From Candidatus Binatia bacterium (lineage in GTDB: Bacteria > Desulfobacterota > Binatia > UBA9968 > JAJDTQ01): a stretch of 64,000 bases of DNA. Positions within the stretch are counted from its first letter, which is position 1. Every line of letters begins with the position of its first letter. A program made the translations under genes and the position numbers. The stretch spans positions 3,946,752 to 4,010,751 of the forward strand of contig OX638375.1 in NCBI GenBank assembly GCA_951813575.1, given 5' to 3'. The notes under the pieces are model-generated. The model searched no databases. It saw nothing but the letters and a program-made list of their open reading frames with translations, and was not told the origin of the DNA. Shown in pieces: positions 51,427-58,579 of the stretch.

Positions 51427-52584
51427 TCAGGCGTCCAGGCCGAAATACTTCACGCAGTTGTCCACCAGCATGGCCTTCTTCTCGTGGGCGGGAATGCCCT
51501 CGAAGTCCTCCTCCATCACCGGGATGGACTTGGGGTACTCGCTGGCGGCGTGGGCGAAGTCCGTGCCCCACATGAGCTTGTCATAGCCGATGCACTCCCG
51601 CCGCATGATGCCGATGGGGTCGTGCAGGAAGCCCCAGTAGTTGTTCTCCCGCAGGTATTCGCTGGGTTTCCTGTCGAGATAGTGCAGGCCCCAGAACTGG
51701 TGGATCATGGGCATGTAACGCTGATAGTGGTCGTCGAGTTGCCACAGGCCGTACTCGAACCAGCCGATCATGGTCTCGGCCCAGTACATCTTGAGCGTCG
51801 GGAAGCGGTCCCACACGCCCGCGAAGGCCATCTGCACCGCGCCCACCATGGCGTCGTTGGTAAAGCGGAAGAAGTAGTTCATGGGCTCCTTGACGTGGAC
51901 GTCGGGACCGGGGCGGCGCTCGTACGTGAACGCGGGCTCGCCGCCCTTGCCGGAACCCATGTTGCCGGTGTTGTGGTTGGTGAGGGCGACGCCCAGGTCC
52001 AGGGCCGCGGCCCAGAAGCGGTCGTCCTCGGCCGTGGGGTAGCCGCGGCCGCTGGGGAACTTGTCGAGCTTGACCCCCTTGAGGCCGAGCCGGGCGCAGT
52101 GCTCCATCTCCCGCACGGCGTCGTCGATCCCGCTGGTGGGCGTCACGCCGATGGGAATGATGCGGTCTGGGGCCGGCGCCATGTACTCTTCGGCCAGGAA
52201 CTCGTTGTAGGCTCGCACCAGTTCGCAATAGAGCTCGCGGTCCTTGGCCTGTTCCAGCACGAAGGAAATCTGTGAGAACACCACTTCGGCATCGATGCCG
52301 TCCTTGTCCTGTTCCTGCAGCCGCTGCTCCGGCGGACCGGTGCCGGCGCAGGTCTCGAAGGTGGGGACCTGGGTGGCCATGTCTTCCTTGTTCACCCGGA
52401 CGCTCCGAGTGACGCCGATGGTGTTGGGCTCCCCTCCGTCCACCACCACCGCATCCGAGCCGTTGGGCATTTTCACGCGTTTGGGCGCGCGTTCGCGCAT
52501 GGACGATGCCACCCGGTCGCGCCAGATGTCGGGGTTGAGGTCGATGTGGCCGTCGGCCGAGATGACGTTGTAGTGACGTGCCAT
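51427..52584 (-). CDS. Amidohydrolase-2 family protein
   Basis: A 385-aa protein: NVISADGHIDLNPDIW at the N-terminus, central ALTNHNTGNMGSG, MYWAETMIGWFEYG, and a C-terminal LMWGTDFAHAASEYP with the catalytic Asp. The start at 52584 gives the family N-terminus and follows a GGAAGGAGCC site; longer frames into the upstream intergenic region are unsupported. It is the first gene of the minus-strand unit running to 42393 and faces the CmcJ-like gene divergently. Confidence 0.82.
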   Translation of the reverse strand: MARHYNVISADGHIDLNPDIWRDRVASSMRERAPKRVKMPNGSDAVVVDGGEPNTIGVTRSVRVNKEDMATQVPTFETCAGTGPPEQRLQEQDKDGIDAEVVFSQISFVLEQAKDRELYCELVRAYNEFLAEEYMAPAPDRIIPIGVTPTSGIDDAVREMEHCARLGLKGVKLDKFPSGRGYPTAEDDRFWAAALDLGVALTNHNTGNMGSGKGGEPAFTYERRPGPDVHVKEPMNYFFRFTNDAMVGAVQMAFAGVWDRFPTLKMYWAETMIGWFEYGLWQLDDHYQRYMPMIHQFWGLHYLDRKPSEYLRENNYWGFLHDPIGIMRRECIGYDKLMWGTDFAHAASEYPKSIPVMEEDFEGIPAHEKKAMLVDNCVKYFGLDA

Positions 52585-52781
52585 TTCCGGCTCCTTCCTT
52601 GGCCGGTGCCGCGCGCCAGTATGGGCATGGCCGTCGGCACCTGCCGGTAGGGGCGACCGGCGGTCGCCCTCCGTGGCCAGGCACCGGCTCCTGACCGGCA
52701 CGTTAGCCAATGGCCTGCGGTCGTGTCAATGCGCCGCGCGGGCTGGCGAGGGGCCGATCCGGGCCACCCCCCGGTTCGATA

Positions 52782-52810
52782 TTGTTGAATAGTCCTCGGG
52801 CTGATACCAT
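52782..52810 (+). promoter_or_regulatory. Candidate promoter of the CmcJ-like gene
   Basis: TTGTTG (52782-52787) and TACCAT (52805-52810) are spaced by 17 bases, each matching four of six consensus positions. They lie about 35 bases upstream of the ATG at 52844. Confidence 0.35.
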
Positions 52811-52843
52811 CCGAGGGGAGAACAGGGATAAGGGAGGTGCACC

Positions 52844-53695
52844 ATGACTGGAACCCAGGCCGTCGAGGCCCCGCGGGACGCGGTGGAGGCCGTTCTCAAT
52901 TACGCGGTGGACACGGGCGAGAAACCGGTGACGCATACGGCGGTGCTCAATACCACACCGGCGTTGCGCACCGGCAAACGCGAGGCGCGCCGGGCCATGA
53001 TCCACAACGGGCGCCCCATGGCGGACGAGTTCACAATGGATCGCGAGGGGTTCGTCTTCGTCAGGCATGAGACCCGGGTGTCCGACTTCTACGATGAGGA
53101 CGAGCTCCGCGCGGTGTACTACCCAGAGATCGATGCGCTGGTGAAGCAAGAGACCGGCGCCTCCCGGGTGGTCATCTTCGACCACACGCTCCGAGCCCAG
53201 GACGAAGGCATCCGGTCCCAACGGCAAGTGCGCGAGCCCAACCGGTCGGTGCACAACGACTACACCGAGTGGTCCGCGCCCAAGCGGGTGCGGGACCTGT
53301 TGCCGGCGGACGAGGCGGAGGCGCTGCTCCAGGGGCGGTTCGCCATCATCCAGGTCTGGCGGCCCACCCGCAACCCGGTCCGCACCAACCCGCTGGCCAT
53401 CGCCGATGCCCGGAGCCTGCGAGCCGAGGAGCTGATCCCGTCACAGCGCAGCTACCCCGGCCGCATCGGCGAGACCTACCAGATCAAGTACAGCCCGGAG
53501 CACCGCTGGTTCTACTTTCCCGCCATGGCCCGTAACGAGGCCATCGTGTTCAAGGTGTTCGATTCCGAGAAGGACGGGCGCGCGCGCTTCACCGCCCATA
53601 GCTCCTTCGACGACCCCACGTGCCCGCCCGACGCCCCGGCGCGCGAGAGCATCGAGGTGCGGACGCTGGCCTTCTTCGACGCTCCGGCATCGTGA
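52844..53695 (+). CDS. CmcJ/NvfI-family Fe(II)/2-oxoglutarate-type oxygenase
   Basis: A 283-aa protein of the CmcJ/NvfI (cephem 7-methoxylation/asnovolin) family, which includes Fe/2-oxoglutarate oxygenases. The metal pair is visible as VHNDYT (His-x-Asp, about residue 125) with a later His in SPEHRWFYFPAM. RPTRNPVRTNPLAI is a family block. AAGGGAGGTG precedes the ATG. It could hydroxylate or ring-modify a small molecule upstream of the catabolic operon. The substrate is unknown. Confidence 0.78.
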   Translation: MTGTQAVEAPRDAVEAVLNYAVDTGEKPVTHTAVLNTTPALRTGKREARRAMIHNGRPMADEFTMDREGFVFVRHETRVSDFYDEDELRAVYYPEIDALVKQETGASRVVIFDHTLRAQDEGIRSQRQVREPNRSVHNDYTEWSAPKRVRDLLPADEAEALLQGRFAIIQVWRPTRNPVRTNPLAIADARSLRAEELIPSQRSYPGRIGETYQIKYSPEHRWFYFPAMARNEAIVFKVFDSEKDGRARFTAHSSFDDPTCPPDAPARESIEVRTLAFFDAPAS

Positions 53696-53716
53696 CCGGC
53701 GCCGGTTGGCGCCGGT
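53695..53716. other. Intergenic hairpin between the oxygenase and RidA genes
   Basis: ACCGGCGCC (53695-53703) and GGCGCCGGT (53708-53716) form a perfect 9-bp stem with a GGTT loop. It starts at the oxygenase stop and ends just before the ribosome site AAGAGGAG. No T-run follows, so an mRNA-processing or translation-tuning role is more likely than termination. Confidence 0.45.
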
Positions 53717-53731
53717 AAGAGGAGTGACGCC

Positions 53732-54403
53732 ATGCGCATGAAATCCTTTGAGTGGCTCGGCCGCGAATGCGTCGCGGTCTCTTGCGAGGGCGCCGCCGGA
53801 GCGGCCGGCGGCGAGGGTATGGACGGTATCCTGGACCGCATTGCCGAGGGCATCGGGAAACTGGGGTTCTCCCTCGACGACACGGTGCGGACGCGCCTTT
53901 GGGCTAGGGACCGGGAGAGCCGCAACCTCGGAAGCCAGGCCCGCTCCCGGCGCATGAGTGGCAAGGCGCGCTCGGCGAGCTCCAGCTACATCGCGGCGGC
54001 GCACCTCGACTCCGATGCCAGCGTGGCGCTGGACTTCCTCGCCATGCGCTCGGACGGCGAGAAGAAGCTCGTGGAATACGATCCGCCCATCGTGCCCCTG
54101 CGCTACCTCGATCTGGAAGGAAGGGTCTTTCTCTCGGGCGTCACTTCCACCACCGGGGACCTGGCGCAGCAGGTAAGCGAGATCTGCGGTCTGATCGGCG
54201 GGTCCCTGGAGCACGCCGGGACCTCATGGGAGCAGGTGGTGCGGGTGTCGTTCTTCCTGCATCAAGAGGAGAAACCGACGGCTCTGAAGCAGGCGTTTCA
54301 GCAGGCCGCTAAGGTGCCCGCGGAAAGCACCGAGTGCTCGTTCGTGGAGGGCTATTCCGCCGTAGGCAAGCTCATCGAGATCGAGGTCACGGCGCAGCGT
54401 TAG
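53732..54403 (+). CDS. Tandem RidA-family protein
   Basis: A 223-aa protein about twice the length of a normal RidA (YjgF) subunit. The N-terminal half (GILDRIAEGIGKLGFSLDDTVRTRLWARD) and C-terminal half (VSEICGLIGGSLEHAGTSWEQVVRVSFFL) each show the RidA helix-strand pattern, with the family ending KLIEIEVTA. RidA proteins hydrolyse reactive enamines/imines; duplicated forms occur in biosynthetic clusters. It follows the oxygenase gene by 36 bases. It may deaminate an imine made by a neighbouring enzyme. Confidence 0.72.
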   Translation: MRMKSFEWLGRECVAVSCEGAAGAAGGEGMDGILDRIAEGIGKLGFSLDDTVRTRLWARDRESRNLGSQARSRRMSGKARSASSSYIAAAHLDSDASVALDFLAMRSDGEKKLVEYDPPIVPLRYLDLEGRVFLSGVTSTTGDLAQQVSEICGLIGGSLEHAGTSWEQVVRVSFFLHQEEKPTALKQAFQQAAKVPAESTECSFVEGYSAVGKLIEIEVTAQR

Positions 54404-54652
54404 CGGTTTGGCCCAATCTCCTGGGGAGCCTCCGGGACACTAGTTGTCGCGTCGCTCTTCGTCCCGTGCTCGCGTCCTCTTGCGGGTCATCTATCGCCAC
54501 ACCGGCGCCGGATGCACTTTGTGTTACAGAGGCGCGGACCCCCGCCGCCCCCTCGCGCAGCTCATCTTCGGTAATGGGCATGAGCAACTGATGGACGATC
54601 TCCGCGACGAATTCTAAGGGCAAGAGCCATCCTTCCCGCGTTGTCCGCTCTG
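54404..54652. other. Intergenic stretch, no confident gene
   Basis: Between the RidA gene and the tctC promoter no confident gene was seen. A 90-codon minus-strand frame (54387-54659, containing EFVAEIVHQLLMPITEDEL) is open but has no ribosome site, starts inside the tctC -35 box and overlaps the RidA gene end. Confidence 0.5.
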
Positions 54653-54681
54653 TTGACACCCACAGGCCGTTGGCCTATTAC
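54653..54681 (+). promoter_or_regulatory. Sigma70-type promoter of the tctC-UbiD operon
   Basis: A perfect TTGACA (54653-54658), 17-base spacer and TATTAC (54676-54681) lie about 80 bases upstream of the tctC start at 54762. It is the best promoter match in the window and precedes a run of same-strand genes to the window end. Confidence 0.7.
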
Positions 54682-54761
54682 CCCACTAGTACCGGCCTTT
54701 GCCGCCCACGCCGGCCCCGTTCATGTCGTCGGCGAAAGATTTCCAGGACAGGGAGGACGTA

Positions 54762-55799
54762 ATGACGAAGAGCCGTTTTTCGCTCGCATCCGTGGTTCTG
54801 GCCCTCGCCGTGGTGACTGCATCCTGGAACATTGCGGGCGCGGCGGAGTTCTACAAAGGGAAGACCGCCCGCATCGTCGTTTCTTCTTCTCCCGGCGGAG
54901 GCTACGACACCTACGCCCGCTACATCGCCCGTCACCTTTACCGGCACCTGCCCGGGAAGCCCCGGATGATCGTGGAGAACCGGCCCGGCGCCGGCGGGCT
55001 TCGGGCGGGAAACTACATCTACCACTCGTCGCGCCAGGACGGCACCGAGATTCTGCATATCGGCGGCTCGTCCGTGATCAAGCAGTTGACGGGTATGAAG
55101 CAGGTCAAGTTCGACGCCCGGAAGTTCCAGTACATCGGCGCTCCCTACGCCGAGGCCACCGTGCTGGTGGTGACCCGGAACTCCGGCATCAGCAGCCTGG
55201 ATGACATCCTCGGCCCCAAGGCGAAGGAAGTCGCGCTGGGCGGCATCAGCGTGGGATCGCCCAATGACGTGGCCGCCATTCTGCTGCGGGACGTGCTCGG
55301 GGGGAAGATCCGGCTGGTGACCGGGTACAAGGGCACGTCGCGAATCAGGCTGGCCATGGACTCGGACGAACTCGACGGAATGTTCAACGGTTGGGCGTCG
55401 TTGAATGCCACGAGCTTCGACAAGCTACAGAGCGGAGAATACAAGGTTCTAATACAGGTCAGTCCGGAGCCCATCAAGGAGCTGGGAGACATCCCCTCCA
55501 TTGCGCAGCTCGCCAAGACCGACGCGCAGCGGCGCCTGGTCCGTCTGACCACCACGGTGCCTTACCAATACGCGCGGTCCTTTCTGGTGGGACCGAAGGT
55601 GCCGAAGGAACGGGTGGCGGAGATCCGCAAGGCATTCAACGCCACCATGACCGATCCGGCCTTTCTTGGGGAAGCCAAAAAGGGGCGCCTCAAGATCAGT
55701 CCCATCAAGGGCACCGACCTGCAGTCGTACGTGAAGGAGTTTCTGGAAATGCCGTCGGAGGAGAAGAAGAAGGTGCTGGGGGTGGTGGCCGGCAAGTGA
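54762..55799 (+). CDS. tctC: Orphan TctC-type periplasmic binding protein
   Basis: A 345-aa Bug/TctC-family binding protein with a signal peptide (LASVVLALAVVTASWNIAGA, cleavage near GAAE). The mature start AEFYKGKTARIVVSSSPGGGYD and IVENRPGAGG are family blocks. GGGAGGACG precedes the ATG at 54762. No tctA or tctB follows, so it would share the membrane subunits at 45867-47862 or act as a sensor. It leads the operon that ends with the UbiD-type enzymes. Confidence 0.85.
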   Translation: MTKSRFSLASVVLALAVVTASWNIAGAAEFYKGKTARIVVSSSPGGGYDTYARYIARHLYRHLPGKPRMIVENRPGAGGLRAGNYIYHSSRQDGTEILHIGGSSVIKQLTGMKQVKFDARKFQYIGAPYAEATVLVVTRNSGISSLDDILGPKAKEVALGGISVGSPNDVAAILLRDVLGGKIRLVTGYKGTSRIRLAMDSDELDGMFNGWASLNATSFDKLQSGEYKVLIQVSPEPIKELGDIPSIAQLAKTDAQRRLVRLTTTVPYQYARSFLVGPKVPKERVAEIRKAFNATMTDPAFLGEAKKGRLKISPIKGTDLQSYVKEFLEMPSEEKKKVLGVVAGK

Positions 55800-55873
55800 C
55801 GGCGGTACCCGGGCGTATGCCGCGCCGGACAAGACACGCTATTGCGCGGCGATCCACGAGAAGGAGTGACATA

Positions 55874-56767
55874 ATGGAACGTTTGAAAGGCATGTACATA
55901 CCGCTGCCGACGCCCTTTACCGACACCGGCGCGGTGGACGAGAACGCGGTGTTGGCGCTGACGGACTTCTACGTGGAAGCCGGCGTGCACGGCCTGTTCG
56001 TGCTGGGTACCTTCGGCCAGGGTCCGGCGCTGACGCCGGACGAGCGCAAGCGGACGGCCAAGATCGTCATCGACCGGGTGGCGGGCCGCATTCCGGTGGT
56101 GATTCACGCGGGGACGGCGGACACTCCCACCACCATCGATCTCGCCCTGGACGCCAGGGACCAGGGGGCCGACGTGGTCGGCGTGGTGCCGCCGTATTAC
56201 TTCGACCACCTCGACGACGAGGTCCTGCAGCACTACGTCAAGGTCTACGAGGCCATCCAGTACCCCATGTTCATCTACAACAACGCGGTGAACAGCGGCT
56301 ATCGCATGACCGCGCCCTGGACCGCGAAGCTGGTGGCGGAAGTCCCGGAGGCCTGCGGCATCAAGATGTCGTTCATCCCACTGGAGCAGCAACTGGCCTT
56401 CGTGCGGGCGCTGCCCGCGAGTTGCGCCGTGTTTTCCGGCTCGGCGACGCTGATCATGCCGGGGGTGTTGTGGGGTCTCGCCGGCTCCATTCATCCGCTG
56501 ACGGTGGCCATCCCCGAGCTGCTGGTGAACCTGTGGGACGCCACCACCACCGGCAAGCTGGAGGAGGCGGTGGAACTGCAGCGCCGGGTCATCGAGTTCA
56601 CAGCGGTCATCGGCGACCTCCAGCGGACCGCGGGCCGTTCGGTGCTGCGGGAGTCGCTGAAGTTGCGGGATCTTCCGGTAGTGGACTTCCCGAGGTGGCC
56701 CACCAAGGATCTGAATAGCGAGCAGGCCACGAGGCTCAGGAACGCGCTGGCCGTGGCGCGGGACTGA
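55874..56767 (+). CDS. DapA-family Schiff-base aldolase/synthase-like protein
   Basis: A 297-aa protein of the dihydrodipicolinate synthase superfamily, closer to classical DapA/N-acetylneuraminate lyase in size than the two NahE-like copies. PLPTPFTDTGAVDE opens the barrel, FVLGTFGQGPALT is the substrate loop, FIYNNAVNSGY holds the usual Tyr region and GIKMSFIPLEQQ carries the Schiff-base Lys. AAGGAGTGACATA precedes the ATG. In this operon it is more likely an aldolase or lyase in catabolism than a lysine-biosynthesis enzyme. Confidence 0.8.
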   Translation: MERLKGMYIPLPTPFTDTGAVDENAVLALTDFYVEAGVHGLFVLGTFGQGPALTPDERKRTAKIVIDRVAGRIPVVIHAGTADTPTTIDLALDARDQGADVVGVVPPYYFDHLDDEVLQHYVKVYEAIQYPMFIYNNAVNSGYRMTAPWTAKLVAEVPEACGIKMSFIPLEQQLAFVRALPASCAVFSGSATLIMPGVLWGLAGSIHPLTVAIPELLVNLWDATTTGKLEEAVELQRRVIEFTAVIGDLQRTAGRSVLRESLKLRDLPVVDFPRWPTKDLNSEQATRLRNALAVARD

Positions 56768-56798
56768 TTTCCTGAGCCAGCACGTAAGGAGAAGAGTC

Positions 56799-57506
56799 AT
56801 GAACGCGAAGGAATGGCGCAACGAGCTTGGTGAGATCGTCAGGGACTATTTCCGGTCCCCGGAATTGGGGCAGTTCTATGAAACCCCCGTCAGCCTGGAG
56901 CGCGCACGGCTCTATTTGTCGCAGCTCGGCATCTACGTCCGCCAGCGGCGGCACTACTGGCCCCAGGTGGCCGCCAACTGTCCCGTGCACCTGGTCAAGC
57001 AGCGCATCATGTCCCACGAGTACGAGGAGTTGGTGGAGGACGACTATTCGGACCGCGGCCACCTGGACCTGATCTTCCGGCAGGGCAGGGAAGTGGGGCT
57101 CAGCGAGGAGGACGTGCTGGGCGCCGAGCCGCTGCCTACCACCCGAGCGGCCATCTACGGCTGGTGGTGGATTGCCCGGACCAAGCCGTGGCAGGAGGCG
57201 CTGGCCGCTTCCACCATCGCCGAGTGGACCAACGACGACCGGCTGCTGGGGGACTTGGGCGGGGGCAACTGCGGCCGGCTGTACGAGCGCTGGAGCCACG
57301 ACCTCAAGTTCACCGACGAGCAGATGCCCAACTTCACCGCCCATCGCGCCGCCGACGAGAAGCACTCCGAGATGTTCCTGGACATCTTCGAGCGGCTGGT
57401 GCCGGAGGGCGCCGAGGAAGGCGTGCTGAGCACCGCCCGGGAGTCCATGGACATTCACCGGGCCTACTTCGGCGGCATGGCCGCGGCCATGGCGCGGCTG
57501 CCGTAG
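56799..57506 (+). CDS. Heme-oxygenase-like diiron (HDO/PqqC-like) protein
   Basis: A 235-aa all-helical protein of the TenA/PqqC/heme-oxygenase-like fold. It shows a HxxxDxxH motif (HRAADEKH, about residues 184-191) and an earlier acidic helix SHEYEELVEDDYSDRGH, the ligand pattern of heme-oxygenase-like diiron oxidases such as CADD and UndA. Such enzymes perform oxidative decarboxylation or carbon-carbon cleavage with oxygen. AAGGAGAAGAGTC lies before the ATG. It lies between a DapA-fold gene and a bicupin with spacings of about 20-30 bases. Substrate unknown. Confidence 0.7.
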   Translation: MNAKEWRNELGEIVRDYFRSPELGQFYETPVSLERARLYLSQLGIYVRQRRHYWPQVAANCPVHLVKQRIMSHEYEELVEDDYSDRGHLDLIFRQGREVGLSEEDVLGAEPLPTTRAAIYGWWWIARTKPWQEALAASTIAEWTNDDRLLGDLGGGNCGRLYERWSHDLKFTDEQMPNFTAHRAADEKHSEMFLDIFERLVPEGAEEGVLSTARESMDIHRAYFGGMAAAMARLP

Positions 57507-57526
57507 GCGCCGACGCGGGTACACCC

Positions 57527-58549
57527 ATGAAGATGGAGTTGAAGGACCTCAACGACTCGCTGGCCGAGCACGACCTCTCGGGCTTCTGGAACACGCGCAC
57601 GCCCGAGCACCAGGACGAGGCGCCGTATCTTTGGAAGTGGCGGGAGGTCTATCCGTGTTTGATGGACGCCAGGGAGTCCGTGGGGCTCGAGCTGGCCGAG
57701 CGAAGGGCCATACGGCTGGTGAACCCCCAGAACCCCACCCGCGCCACCTCCCGGACGCTGCTTTTCACCTTCTCGGTGGTGAACCCCGGTGAGATCGCCC
57801 GGCCGCACCGGCACAACATGGCCGCCATCCGTTTCGTGGTGAAGGGGAGCGGCGCGTTCACGCTGGTGGAGGGGGAGCGCTTCCCCATGCACGAGGGCGA
57901 TCTGATCCTCACCCCCAACTGGACCTGGCACGAGCACCACAACGAGTCGAGTGAACCCATCGTCTGGCTCGACGGCCTTGACGGCCCGCTCATCAACGCG
58001 CTGAACGTGCTCTTCTTCGAGAACTACGAAAAGGACACCCAGGGCGTCACCCGCGCCGACGGCGACGCGCAGATGCGCTACGGTTTCGCCCGCCCGCCGG
58101 CCCACGCGGAATCTCCCGGCCGGGGCCTGCCGTTCTGCTACCGCTGGGAGGACACCGACGCCTCGCTCCACAACATCGTTGACGCCGAGGCGGATCCCTT
58201 CGACGGCCACCTGGTCCGCTACACCAATCCGGTCACCGGCGGCTATACCATGGCGACCCTGTCCTGCGAGGCGCAGATGCTCAAGCCGGGCTGGGTCACC
58301 GGCACCCACCGCCACACCAGCACCGCGCTCTACCACGTGTTCCGCGGCCGCGGCCGCACGGCGGTGGGCGAGGGCTTCCTGGAGTGGGAGAAGGGCGACT
58401 CGTTCATGATCCCCAACTGGCAGTGGCACCGCCACGAGAACCCTTTCGATGAGGAGGCGGTGGTCTTCTCCATGAACGACCGGCCGGTGCTGGAAGCGCT
58501 GGCGCTCTACCGAGAAGAGCAGCGTTCCGGCGGCAACGGCGGCCGATAA
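57527..58549 (+). CDS. Bicupin, gentisate 1,2-dioxygenase-like (copy 5)
   Basis: A 340-aa two-cupin protein. First-domain ligands are PHRHNMA and WTWHEHHN; second-domain ligands are THRHTST and WQWHRHEN, both complete. YLWKWREVYPCLMDARESV matches the pre-cupin segment of copy 3. The start is taken at 57527; an ATG two codons later is equally possible. It lies in the tctC-led operon, 20 bases after the diiron protein and 30 before the first UbiD gene. Confidence 0.8.
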   Translation: MKMELKDLNDSLAEHDLSGFWNTRTPEHQDEAPYLWKWREVYPCLMDARESVGLELAERRAIRLVNPQNPTRATSRTLLFTFSVVNPGEIARPHRHNMAAIRFVVKGSGAFTLVEGERFPMHEGDLILTPNWTWHEHHNESSEPIVWLDGLDGPLINALNVLFFENYEKDTQGVTRADGDAQMRYGFARPPAHAESPGRGLPFCYRWEDTDASLHNIVDAEADPFDGHLVRYTNPVTGGYTMATLSCEAQMLKPGWVTGTHRHTSTALYHVFRGRGRTAVGEGFLEWEKGDSFMIPNWQWHRHENPFDEEAVVFSMNDRPVLEALALYREEQRSGGNGGR

Positions 58550-58579
58550 ACGCAAACCGACAGACCGCGCGAGTTCAAC

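Noticed and set aside
54387-54659. 90-codon minus-strand frame between RidA and tctC
   Set aside because: It overlaps the end of the RidA gene, starts inside the -35 box of a strong opposite promoter and has no ribosome site.
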